Assembly: GCA_964518215.1 (NCBI GenBank)
Contig: CAZFFP010000030.1
Location: forward strand, 1-39,656
Direction: 5' to 3'
DNA from: CAYSGX01 sp964518215
Lineage (GTDB): Bacteria > Bacteroidota > Bacteroidia > Chitinophagales > CAIOSU01
DNA: 39,656 nt
Within the stretch, counting starts at the first letter, position 1, and the number at the start of each line of letters is the position of its first letter. Both the position numbers and the translations under genes were made by a program. Under the pieces are notes generated by a model that ran no database searches, was not told the origin of the DNA, and saw only the letters and a list, made by a program, of their open reading frames with translations. Shown here one piece after another: positions 25,953 to 33,192 of the stretch.

Positions 25953-26054
25953 TTATTCTCTTATGAATCGCAAACAATTTTTACTTCCGTCAGAAAAATG
26001 GAATTGAATGATATATAATCCCGGATTGAGATGATGTGCAATAATTCTTTCCAA
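25953..26054 (-). pseudogene. Remnant of a T9SS type A C-terminal sorting domain
   Basis: A 33-residue minus-strand stretch between gmhA and hemL reads LERIIAHHLNPGLYIIQFHF, then SDGSKNCLRFIRE and a stop. The pattern L-N-P-G-x-Y-I-I-x-F followed by DGS and a basic F-I-x-E end is that of the last 30 residues of T9SS type A cargo. There is no start, and the frame is closed by a stop just upstream. Nearby out-of-frame residues (RYPTNLIGK) may be further decayed parts. Probably the tail of a lost secreted-protein gene. Confidence 0.6.
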
Positions 26055-26101
26055 TCAAATTTGTCGGGTATCGAATAACGGCTCTGCTAAGTAGTTTATC
26101 T

Positions 26102-26683
26102 TCAGCCAAACAATTGCTGCTCCACCATTTGGCAAATAATATGTCCTACAGTAATATGCACTTCCTGAATGCGCGGGGTGTCTGAAGATGGCGCTGCCAG
26201 CAACAGTTCGCAGTATTCATTCATTTTGCCCGCTTTATTTCCGGTGAAACCAATGGTAGTCATTTTTTTATCTAAAGCCGCTTTCAATGCATTCACCACA
26301 TTGTCTGAATTGCCCGAAGTGGAAAGGGCAATCAACACATCGCCTTCGTTGCCCATTGCTTCGACCAAACGGCTGTAAACAAAATCGAAACCATAATCGT
26401 TGGCAGTGGCTGTGAGATATGAAGTGTTTACGTGCAGCGCTTCGGCAAATAAAGGTTTGCGATTGAGATAGAAGCGTCCGCTGAGTTCTGCTGCTAAATG
26501 TTGCGCATCGGCAGCGCTGCCCCCATTACCGCAAAACAAAACTTTTTTTTCGTTTTGGTAGGCTTCTATAATCAGCTCTACGGAGCGCTCTACAGTAGCA
26601 AGTGCATCTGCATCGTTGAGCAACGCTTCTTTCACCGATATGCTTTTTTGTAAAATGTTTCTGATGTCTACAATTAAACTCAT
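26102..26683 (-). CDS. gmhA: D-sedoheptulose 7-phosphate isomerase (SIS domain)
   Basis: Converts sedoheptulose 7-phosphate to D-glycero-D-manno-heptose 7-phosphate, the first step of heptose supply for LPS core or S-layer glycans; cytosolic. 193 residues, the family size. The SIS phosphosugar site is seen as CGNGGSAADAQHLAAELSGRF (residues 51-71, with likely catalytic Glu66), followed by HVNTSYLTATANDYGFDFVY, ALSTSGNSDNV and the C-terminal IQEVHITVGHIICQMVE with His176 as the second catalytic residue. The other heptose genes (hldE, gmhB) are not in this window. Confidence 0.93.
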   Translation of the reverse strand: MSLIVDIRNILQKSISVKEALLNDADALATVERSVELIIEAYQNEKKVLFCGNGGSAADAQHLAAELSGRFYLNRKPLFAEALHVNTSYLTATANDYGFDFVYSRLVEAMGNEGDVLIALSTSGNSDNVVNALKAALDKKMTTIGFTGNKAGKMNEYCELLLAAPSSDTPRIQEVHITVGHIICQMVEQQLFG

Positions 26684-26773
26684 GATGCGAAGGTCGGTAA
26701 ATAATGTATGCCTGAAAAAACCTGATTCAATTTTATTGGGTATGGGACAAATTGGACATTAAGGTAGATATGG

Positions 26774-26828
26774 TTCGACAAGCTCACCATGACACCTATA
26801 AAGTTATTGTCACTCTGAGCTTGTCGAA
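26774..26828. repeat. REP-like inverted repeat
   Basis: TTCGACAAGCTCA-CC-ATGACA (26774-26794) and TGTCACTCTGAGCTTGTCGAA (26808-26828) are near-perfect inverted repeats round a 13-bp loop. I know this CTTCGACAAGCTCAG palindrome as a widespread intergenic repeat in many bacterial genomes. It lies between gmhA and the oxidoreductase gene. Confidence 0.8.
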
Positions 26829-26873
26829 GAGTATTTTACACAGAATATATGCAATTTTTCCTACACCCATTTT

Positions 26874-27896
26874 TTACCACCGCACAATAATCTTTCCCAT
26901 TGATTTTCTCGATTCTAAAAACTCATGCGCCTCGGCAAGCTGCGATGATTCAAAACTTGCACCCACTACCGGGTCAATAATTTGCTGCTCATACATGCTC
27001 ACCACCGATTGCAAACAGCGTTGCAACACTTCTTTTCGGTGGTCGGCTATGCGCAACATATTTACACCTATAAACGAACGCGAGTGCAGCAAGAGCAATG
27101 GCGGCAACAACAAGCCGAAATTCCAAACCATTTTTAATGTGCCTAATGCAGAGCGACTTCTACCTGAGCTTTCAGCATTTCCGAAGGCAACCAATCTTCC
27201 GCCAGCGCCCAAAATACCTATGGCATTTTTAATGGTGGTGCCTCCTAATGAGTTAAATACCACATCTGCACCTGCTTCACCAATAATGCGCTGTGCTTCT
27301 TTATAAAGATTCTGTTTTCGATAATTCACCGGATAATCTACACCCAGATTTTTAAGGTAATCCATTTTTTCATCGGAGCCGGCACCGCCAAAAACGATAC
27401 ATTTTTTGTGTTTTGCCATTTGAATCAATGCGGTTCCAACGCCTCCTGCTGCTGCATCAATTACTACACGCTGTCCTTCATGCAGATTCACCATTTCGTG
27501 CGAGGCAAAATAAGCAGTGCAATATTGGGTGGCTAAAGCTGCTGCTTTGCCTGCATCTATATCGGTGGGTATGGGAGTGGCGGCTATGGCTTCGGTTGCT
27601 ACCTGACGGGCATAACCGCCAAAGCGTGTAAACACCACTACTCTTTGTCCGATTTTAAGATTGGAAACTTCGCTGCCGGTTTTGATAATAGTGCCTACCG
27701 CTTCATAACCAATAACAGTGGGAAGGGGCGGACAATCCTGATACAATCCTTTGCGTGCCATTACATCTGCAAAGTTTAACCCAAAGGCTTCCGATTCGAT
27801 GACTATTTCATTGGGCTTAGGTTCGAGAGCAGGTATTTTTCGAAGCTCAAACGCTTCTTTTGCCGAACCATTCTTTTTAAGAAAAAAGGCTTCCAT
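26874..27896 (-). CDS. Zinc-free medium-chain quinone oxidoreductase-like protein
   Basis: 340 residues of the medium-chain dehydrogenase/reductase superfamily. GroES-like N-domain: GLNFADVMARKGLYQDCPPL, then PTVIGYEAVGTI. Rossmann domain with the NADPH loop AAAGGVGTALIQMAKHK (about residue 148) and ADVVFNSLGGTTIKNAIGIL. The catalytic-zinc cysteine and histidine of alcohol dehydrogenases are absent (N-F-A-D instead), which places it with the quinone oxidoreductase/VAT-1-like group that reduces quinones or enones with NADPH. Real substrate unknown. Single gene. Confidence 0.88.
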   Translation of the reverse strand: MEAFFLKKNGSAKEAFELRKIPALEPKPNEIVIESEAFGLNFADVMARKGLYQDCPPLPTVIGYEAVGTIIKTGSEVSNLKIGQRVVVFTRFGGYARQVATEAIAATPIPTDIDAGKAAALATQYCTAYFASHEMVNLHEGQRVVIDAAAGGVGTALIQMAKHKKCIVFGGAGSDEKMDYLKNLGVDYPVNYRKQNLYKEAQRIIGEAGADVVFNSLGGTTIKNAIGILGAGGRLVAFGNAESSGRSRSALGTLKMVWNFGLLLPPLLLLHSRSFIGVNMLRIADHRKEVLQRCLQSVVSMYEQQIIDPVVGASFESSQLAEAHEFLESRKSMGKIIVRW

Positions 27897-27987
27897 ATCA
27901 AGATATTTTTTTCAAGATATGAAAATAGTGGTAAAGCCCTTTAGCAATAAGTTTATTATTAGGTGTTTTGGAAAGAAGAATGCAGCG

Positions 27988-28362
27988 TTATTCTAAACCG
28001 GAAAGTTGTGGCTGCGATTCGAGATATACTTGTTTTCGGTATTCGTTCCAGGTGATGAGTTGGTCTTCTTTAAGCACTTTTCTCATACCAAATTCAAAGT
28101 CGTGTTGTGCTTGTTTAAAAATATCGAGAGTCTTTGCGTTTTTTCCATGTTGCAAATAAATTATTCGTATAGCCATAGAAAGCTCCATACGTAATTGATA
28201 AATCTGCTTAGTTTGTTTATCAGAAAGGTTCAAGAGTTTATCGGCTTCGGCAACAAATTCTAAGGCTTTTTCGCTCGATTCCTTAATGATTGTCTTTTTT
28301 AAATCTTGAGCATTCGACATTAACGACACACATAGCATCAGCACAACGGTTATCCATTTCAT
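27988..28362 (-). CDS. Small secreted protein, Spy/CpxP-like helical layout
   Basis: 124 residues. The start MKWITVVLMLCVSLMSNAQ is chosen because it begins a clear signal peptide. The mature part is wholly helical and charged, with LNLSDKQTKQIYQLRMELSM (an LTxxQ-like element) and a C-terminal YRKQVYLESQPQLSGLE. This layout resembles periplasmic Spy/CpxP-type small chaperones or the LTXXQ-like proteins of Bacteroidota, but the match is loose. A hypothetical secreted protein is the safe reading. Confidence 0.65.
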   Translation of the reverse strand: MKWITVVLMLCVSLMSNAQDLKKTIIKESSEKALEFVAEADKLLNLSDKQTKQIYQLRMELSMAIRIIYLQHGKNAKTLDIFKQAQHDFEFGMRKVLKEDQLITWNEYRKQVYLESQPQLSGLE

Positions 28363-28449
28363 CACAATAGCGTTTTTATATAAGTTGCTTTTACGCATGA
28401 GCCGGAGCTTTGTTACAAAGGAAGTCAAATATAAACATTCTGTTTCAGG

Positions 28450-28512
28450 AGCCTCACCCCCCTCCCCCTTTAAGGGACGAGTGCGATGTGCGATTAGAGG
28501 GGCGAGGGACAG
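28450..28512. repeat. GC-rich palindromic repeat preceding the hsdR remnant
   Basis: A C-run block (CCCCCCTCCCCCTTTAAGGG) is followed by GATTAGAGGGGCGAGGG, giving nested CCCTT/AAGGG and CCTC/GAGG pairing. It is of the same general kind as the C-rich palindromes at 3526-3565, 6582-6604 and 39249-39265 and abuts the restriction-gene fragment. Confidence 0.55.
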
Positions 28513-28528
28513 ACTAAACGCATCTATT

Positions 28529-28681
28529 TACTGGACAATTAAAGAAAGCGTAAAAGCTAAATTAAAAGTAGCAGTAAAAAGAATATTAAGGAAATATGGT
28601 TATCCTCCAGACATGCAAATGTTAGCGACAGAGACCGTTTTAAAACAAGCAGAAATGATAGCAAACGAAATAACGTCATAG
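28529..28681 (+). pseudogene. hsdR: C-terminal fragment of type I restriction subunit HsdR
   Basis: About 50 codons ending in TAG read ESVKAKLKVAVKRILRKYGY followed by PPDMQMLATETVLKQAEMIA. This is the well-conserved extreme C-terminus of many HsdR translocase/endonuclease subunits (KRILRKYGYPPD... TVLEQAE). Nothing upstream continues it: the frame runs back into a C-rich palindromic repeat and then the 5' flank of the neighbouring gene. No hsdM or hsdS is present in the window. It is therefore a relic of a deleted restriction-modification system. Confidence 0.8.
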
Positions 28682-28804
28682 AAAGCCATCACCCTGCAAC
28701 AACAAACTTAAAGTACCAGTTCTTCTAAGGTTTCACACATTGCCATTGCATATTAGAGCGTAGACTAAGAACTTTTGTTGAAAGCAACATGGGAGCTTAG
28801 TAAC

Positions 28805-28848
28805 AAAAAAAAGAAACGGGAACCGTTCTTGCGAATGATTCCCGTTTC
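28805..28848 (-). terminator. Rho-independent terminator of the candidate ncRNA
   Basis: On the minus strand, GAAACGGGAA (28839-28848) pairs perfectly with TTCCCGTTTC (28813-28822). The loop itself can form TTC-GCAA-GAA, and eight T residues follow (28805-28812). This is the best oriented intrinsic terminator in the window and marks an RNA 3' end. Confidence 0.92.
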
Positions 28849-29258
28849 CATTCCGAATTGCTTCGGAAATCGCTTACCGTTATTTTGGCGAAACGCTGAC
28901 TTACACTTCGCTTGCGCGTTGCTTGTTTCAGTGTTTCGAATTGCCTCGAAACCATCTGCAATCATCCAACCAGCTTGGAAGTCTTGCAGCATTGTCTTTG
29001 TTTGTTCCAGTCCGAAACCAGAATTTCAATTTGATTCCCTTACGGGCGCAAATCTTTTGAAGACAATCTTGCTTACACTCTGTTTTTCATCTGCAAGCAG
29101 CGAAAGTCAAGTCAGCATTTTTTTGTTCCGAACGAGTCGGAATTTCAACCTGCTCCTTTTCCAAGGTATCGGTCTTTCAAATACTGCTCTACAGCAGTCA
29201 GCAAGTGTGTTTCAAAGAACCCTTCGGCTTTCGCCTCTGCCTTTTATCTCTCAGCGAC
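28805..29258 (-). ncRNA. Candidate structured non-coding RNA, ~450 nt, own promoter and terminator
   Basis: Transcribed from a near-ideal Bacteroidota promoter to a strong Rho-independent terminator, with no credible protein frame inside. Six hairpins end in GNRA loops (plus coordinates): GGC-GAAA-GCC 29226-29235; CCTT-GGAA-AAGG 29155-29166; CCC-GTAA-GGG 29037-29046; CGC-GCAA-GCG 28909-28918; TTCCGAA-GCAA-TTCGGAA 28851-28868; and the tip of the terminator. Others: ACTGCT/AGCAGT 29183-29198, CTGCAA/TTGCAG 28956-28989, GTTTCGA/TCGAAAC 28933-28952. Two homologous domains (29113-29186 and 28991-29067) are each closed by an 8-bp helix. I see no RNase P (GAGGAAAGTCC), tmRNA, SRP or group II intron domain V signatures. 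Function unknown; the exact 5' end is inferred. Confidence 0.72.
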
Positions 29259-29262
29259 ACAA

Positions 29263-29294
29263 CAAAAGTAGATTACCCTAAAACCTTCACCAAA
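29263..29294 (-). promoter_or_regulatory. Bacteroidota promoter of the candidate ncRNA
   Basis: Minus-strand TTTG (29291-29294), a 20-nt spacer, then TACTTTTG (29263-29270): an exact match to TTTG-N19-21-TAnnTTTG. Transcription should begin a few bases on, near 29256-29260 (GTGTCGCTGAG). Confidence 0.85.
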
Positions 29295-29458
29295 TAATTT
29301 CAAGTTTTCTTACAGACATCTTTGCAACAGGTTTATACACCGTATTTGTTCCTTTTCAACAGAATAGTTGTGGTTTATTCACAACTTTGAAAGATTTCAT
29401 AACAGATACTAACACTAAGCCCATAAATCGCTGCCTGTTGTTTTCCCGGAATTTGGAA

Positions 29459-29558
29459 NNNNNNNNNNNNNNNNNNNNNNNNNNNNNNNNNNNNNNNNNN
29501 NNNNNNNNNNNNNNNNNNNNNNNNNNNNNNNNNNNNNNNNNNNNNNNNNNNNNNNNNN
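29459..29558. other. Assembly gap (100 N)
   Basis: Exactly 100 N between the ncRNA region and a gene whose first ~60-70 codons are missing. The true gap must be larger than 100 bp if the missing N-terminus lies inside it. The 29295-29458 stretch before it holds no gene that I can see. Confidence 0.98.
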
Positions 29559-30428
29559 TCTGTGTTGCGCGATATTAAAGTAGTGATTCACGCTGCCGGA
29601 CCATTCATTCACACGGCACATCAAATGCTTGATGCCTGCCTCGAAACCAAAACTCATTACTTAGACATAACGGGAGAATATCAGGTGTTTGAAATGTGTG
29701 CATCGCGCAATGATGAAGCAAAGCTTGCAGATATTATGGTAATGCCCGGCACCGGATTCGATGTAGTGCCTTCTGATTGTTTAGCCGTGCATCTGAAAAA
29801 ACGACTGCCCTCCGCGCTCGATTTAAAATTGGCATTCACCGGTTTGAAAAGCGGCTTTTCGCGGGGCACTGCCAAAACAATGATTGAAAATTTAGGCAAC
29901 GGATGCGTGGTGCGCATTGACCATAAACTGGCAAATGTTGCCAATGCTTATAATGTCATGGAAATAAATTTCGGACCATTCAGAACTTTAGCCGCTACCA
30001 TTGCCTGGGGCGACCTTTCTACCGCATATTTCAGTACCGGTATTCCGAATATTGAAACCTATATGGGAGTTACTCCCGAATTGGTGAAACAAATGCAACG
30101 CGCCAATTGGTTGGGATGGTTGTTCAGACAGCAATGGGTGAAAAATTTTCTGAAAAAACAAATTGACAAACGCAAAGAAGGACCCGATGAACAACAGCGT
30201 GAAGAAGGCAGCAGTTATTTTTGGGGAAGAGTTTGTGATAATGCGGGCAATGTGAAAGTTTCAACGCTTCAAACTCCCGAAGGCTACAAACTTACTGCCA
30301 TGACATCGGTAAAAATTGCTTCAAAAGTGTTGGAAGGAAAACTGAAAACAGGCTACCAAACTCCCGCATCGGCTTATAGCGAAAAACTCATTCTCGAAAT
30401 TCCAGGCTGTAAAATAACAGACCACTGA
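29559..30428 (+). CDS. Saccharopine dehydrogenase-like NAD(P)-binding protein, 5' end lost in gap
   Basis: About 289 residues of a saccharopine-dehydrogenase-like reductase (the trans-acting enoyl reductase group). Visible parts: VVIHAAGPFIHTAHQMLDAC, then THYLDITGEYQVFE (end of the Rossmann domain), PGTGFDVVPSDCLAVHLKKR, and a C-terminal domain with SRGTAKTMIENLG and YKLTAMTSVKIASKVLEGK. The expected glycine-rich NAD(P) loop (GxTGxxG) would lie in the N gap. Reaction unknown. It is followed after 4 bp by the flavoprotein gene, so the two probably form an operon. Confidence 0.8.
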   Translation, partial: SVLRDIKVVIHAAGPFIHTAHQMLDACLETKTHYLDITGEYQVFEMCASRNDEAKLADIMVMPGTGFDVVPSDCLAVHLKKRLPSALDLKLAFTGLKSGFSRGTAKTMIENLGNGCVVRIDHKLANVANAYNVMEINFGPFRTLAATIAWGDLSTAYFSTGIPNIETYMGVTPELVKQMQRANWLGWLFRQQWVKNFLKKQIDKRKEGPDEQQREEGSSYFWGRVCDNAGNVKVSTLQTPEGYKLTAMTSVKIASKVLEGKLKTGYQTPASAYSEKLILEIPGCKITDH

Positions 30429-30432
30429 TGCC

Positions 30433-31647
30433 ATGAGTCGCAACTACTCACTCATTGTTGCGGGCGGTGGTGCAGCGGGTTTCTTTGGAGCCATTCGCTA
30501 TGCTTCGCTTCATAAAAATGCACGGGTACTGATTTTAGAAAAAAGCCCCAACGTTTTGGGCAAAGTGAAAGTGTCGGGTGGTGGCAGATGTAATGTTACT
30601 CATGCCTGTTTTAATCCTGAAGAATTAGTTCTCAACTATCCTCGCGGTCAACGCGAATTATTAGGTCCTCTTCATGTTTTTCAACCTGCCGATACCCTAC
30701 AGTGGTTCGAAAAAAAAGGAGTGCCACTGAATACAGAGGCAGATGGACGAATGTTTCCCGTTACCAACAATTCGCAAACCATTATTGATTGCTTTCTGAG
30801 CGAATGTGAAAAATTGAATATTGAAATACAAACTCAGGAAGGCATTAAATCGCTCCGAAAAGATGCCTCGGGAAATTGGCAGGTGATGACTACAAAAAGC
30901 GCCTATCATGCTGCCAACATACTGATGGCTGCCGGAAGCAGTGAGCAGATGTGGAATTTATTGAAAGCCATAGGGCACAACATTGTGCCACCCGTTCCAT
31001 CTTTATTTACATTCAATATTAAACACGCACTGATTCACGATTTGAAGGGAGTGTCGGTTCCGAAGGCAGAGGTGTTTGTCAAAAGCATGAAACTATCTGC
31101 AATTGGTCCGCTGCTTATTACTCACTGGGGATTGAGCGGTCCTGCGATATTGAGGCTTTCGGCTTGGGGCGCCAGAAAAATGTTTGATGCGGCACATAGT
31201 TTTACGGTTACAGTGAATTGGAATCCTGCATTTGATGAAGCAAGTGCGCTCCACCTGTTGCTTCAAACACAAAAAGAACAACCCAAACTCAAACCGGGAA
31301 ATTATCGTTTTCCGGAAATTCCTTCAAGGCTTTGGAACCGGATGCTTTTGGTTTGTGACATAGCTGAAGAACGTTGGGCAGATGTGCCAAAAAAGAAATT
31401 TCAGAAGTTGGCTCGCTGTATCACCCACTGCGAAATGCCCGTTCGGGGGAAAAGCACTTTTAAAGAAGAGTTTGTTACTTGCGGGGGCATCAAACTGAGC
31501 GAAGTAGATTTTAAAACCATGCAAAGCAAGTTGCATGAGGGCTTGTTTTTCGCGGGCGAAATTTTAGATATTGATGCCATTACCGGTGGATTCAATTTTC
31601 AGGCGGCATGGACTACCTCCTGGATTGCCGCTGGCGCGATGAGATAG
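30433..31647 (+). CDS. BaiN/HI0933 family FAD-dependent oxidoreductase
   Basis: 404 residues. The N-terminal FAD site is VAGGGAAGFFGAIRYA (residues 9-24) with ILEKSPNVLGKVKVSGGGRCNVTH (the family signature GRCN). The C-terminal GGIKLSEVDFKTMQSK and FFAGEILDIDAITGGFNFQA close the FAD site. HI0933/YhiN/BaiN proteins are soluble flavoproteins; some reduce bile-acid-like or aromatic substrates, but for most, including this one, the reaction is unknown. It starts 4 bp after the stop of the upstream reductase-like gene. Confidence 0.88.
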   Translation: MSRNYSLIVAGGGAAGFFGAIRYASLHKNARVLILEKSPNVLGKVKVSGGGRCNVTHACFNPEELVLNYPRGQRELLGPLHVFQPADTLQWFEKKGVPLNTEADGRMFPVTNNSQTIIDCFLSECEKLNIEIQTQEGIKSLRKDASGNWQVMTTKSAYHAANILMAAGSSEQMWNLLKAIGHNIVPPVPSLFTFNIKHALIHDLKGVSVPKAEVFVKSMKLSAIGPLLITHWGLSGPAILRLSAWGARKMFDAAHSFTVTVNWNPAFDEASALHLLLQTQKEQPKLKPGNYRFPEIPSRLWNRMLLVCDIAEERWADVPKKKFQKLARCITHCEMPVRGKSTFKEEFVTCGGIKLSEVDFKTMQSKLHEGLFFAGEILDIDAITGGFNFQAAWTTSWIAAGAMR

Positions 31648-32133
31648 TTTGAGGCTTTTTTATTCGACAATAGAATTCTTCGGAAAATATTCCAATGGCA
31701 GATTTCTGAGATTACTTGTAATTGTTCCACCTCCGTTCCGCCAAAGGCGGAACACCTCCGCCAGCGGAGGACATGATGTTTCCCGTTGCTAATTATAGGA
31801 GCGAAAACACTGCAAAAATGGATGAGAAAATAAGTTTGAAATTTAGGTGAACCTTTGTCCCCCACTGGCGGGGGCATGGGGTGGAACTTAATTGTCATAT
31901 TCAACAGGTAGCCCCAAATTTCGGGGGAAGTTCTCTCAGCGTGACTTTTTTAAAGTTTATCAGACTTTTTAGATAGCACAAGGGATTAAAGCAGAGGAAA
32001 AGTATTAAAAATCTATTTTCCGTAGAGTTACAATAAACATTCTTTAACATTTTCCGCTTATAAAGAATTGTATTTTTGTTCGTTATCTATTCTTTCTAAC
32101 GCTTCTTATATTCAGCTTTTCAAAATACTTTCC
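31648..32133. repeat. Gene-free stretch with GC-rich hairpins before the response regulator
   Basis: Contains GTTCCGCC-AAA-GGCGGAAC, directly followed by CCTCCGC-CA-GCGGAGG, between about 31733 and 31771, and CCCCC-ACTG-GCGGGGG near 31859-31875. The spacer after that is AT-rich. TATTTTTG at 32071-32078 matches the -7 element TAnnTTTG and probably starts the response-regulator mRNA, although no clear -33 TTTG is seen. Confidence 0.55.
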
Positions 32134-32835
32134 ATGAACAAAAAATTTAAAATTCTTTTATTGGAAGATGACCCCAATTTAGGATTTGTATTACAGGAAT
32201 TTTTAGAACATAAAGAATACGATGTAAAACATTGTCCCGATGGCGAAGCGGGGCTGAAGGCTTTTAACAATGATGTTTTCGATTTGTGTATTGTGGACAT
32301 TATGATGCCCAAAATGGATGGATTTTCTTTTACCAAACAAGTGCGCAAAACAGATAAGCATACTCCTATTATTTTTCTTACTGCCAAATCGTTAAAAGAA
32401 GATAAGCTCGAAGGGTTTCGCATTGGCGGTGACGATTACATTACCAAGCCATTCAGTATGGAAGAATTGGAACTGCGTATTGAAGCTATTTTAAGACGCA
32501 CACAACCAACGGCTCTTAAAAATGAAACCAAAAACGAATTTCAGGTGGGTAAATATCATTTCGATTATCTTTCTCAAAAACTCACCATCAACGATACTGC
32601 TCACAGCCTCACCACCAAAGAGGCGGAGTTGTTGAAATTATTTTTTCTCAACATCAATCAATTGGTAGAAAGAGAATTGGCGCTAAAACTTATTTGGGGC
32701 AACGACAGCTATTTCACCGGCAGAAGTATGGATGTTTTTATTACTAAACTCAGAAAATATCTGAAAGATGACCCTTCACTCGAAATAGTGAATGTGCATG
32801 GAATGGGTTACAAATTAGTAGTGAAACAAGATTGA
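32134..32835 (+). CDS. OmpR-family response regulator (orphan)
   Basis: 233 residues. Receiver domain 1-120 with acidic pocket EDD (residues 11-13), phospho-acceptor Asp55 (LCIVDIMMPKMDGF), FLTAKS, and the conserved Lys in YITKPF. The C-terminal winged helix (from ~residue 135) has LTTKEAELLKLFF and GRSMDVFITKLRKYLKDDP, then VNVHGMGYKLV, the DNA-binding layout of OmpR/PhoB; the pattern resembles RprY of Bacteroides. The start MNKKFKILLLEDD is taken at the beginning of the receiver; in-frame codons upstream cover the promoter. No histidine kinase gene is adjacent, so its partner must be elsewhere. Confidence 0.92.
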   Translation: MNKKFKILLLEDDPNLGFVLQEFLEHKEYDVKHCPDGEAGLKAFNNDVFDLCIVDIMMPKMDGFSFTKQVRKTDKHTPIIFLTAKSLKEDKLEGFRIGGDDYITKPFSMEELELRIEAILRRTQPTALKNETKNEFQVGKYHFDYLSQKLTINDTAHSLTTKEAELLKLFFLNINQLVERELALKLIWGNDSYFTGRSMDVFITKLRKYLKDDPSLEIVNVHGMGYKLVVKQD

Positions 32836-32846
32836 AACGGAAGCTG

Positions 32847-33182
32847 TTAAAGGGCGCTGATAGCTTCGGGCAAGGATTCGAATAACCTGAAAGAACCGGT
32901 TAGCTTGGTAATGGCTAGCAGGTTGATAACCTGTTCGGGCGTATTGACAAGCACCACATCTCCACCCGATTTACGGGCTTTCATCATCAGCGTAAGCAAC
33001 ATGCCCAACCCCGAACTGTTGATGAATTTCAGTTCGTGCATATCCACTGCAATTTTCACATCGCCTTCCTGAATAGCTTCTGAAACATTCTGTAAAATAT
33101 CTTTAGATTGAACATCGGCAAGTAAACTGCCTTTGAGCGCAAGCACTATGGCTCCGTTTTCTTTATTGATACTGAATTCCAT
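32847..33182 (-). CDS. STAS-domain anti-sigma factor antagonist
   Basis: 111 residues forming a single STAS domain. The phosphorylation loop is FINSSGLGMLLTLM, with the DMHELKF strand before it and VVLVNTPEQVINLLAIT after it. Such proteins are switched by serine phosphorylation and bind an anti-sigma factor or partner kinase; none is encoded nearby. The start MEFSINKENG lies 10 bp after the Fur-type gene stop, so the two are co-transcribed. Convergent with the response regulator gene (11 bp between stops). Confidence 0.88.
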   Translation of the reverse strand: MEFSINKENGAIVLALKGSLLADVQSKDILQNVSEAIQEGDVKIAVDMHELKFINSSGLGMLLTLMMKARKSGGDVVLVNTPEQVINLLAITKLTGSFRLFESLPEAISAL

Positions 33183-33192
33183 GGTTGAAAAT

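Noticed and set aside
28765..28992. A 75-codon minus-strand frame inside the candidate ncRNA
   Set aside because: It would read through the terminator stem and T-tract, and the region's hairpins explain the sequence better than a protein.
28805..29258. RNase P RNA, tmRNA, SRP RNA or group II intron as identity of the structured RNA
   Set aside because: The P4 segment GAGGAAAGTCC, a tmRNA tag frame with tRNA-like ends, the SRP Alu/S motifs and an intron domain V or 5' GTGYG end were looked for by eye and not found.
28775..29281. A 168-codon plus-strand open frame across the ncRNA region
   Set aside because: No family resemblance, no promoter, and its sequence is the complement of GNRA hairpins. 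The oriented promoter and terminator both point to the minus strand.
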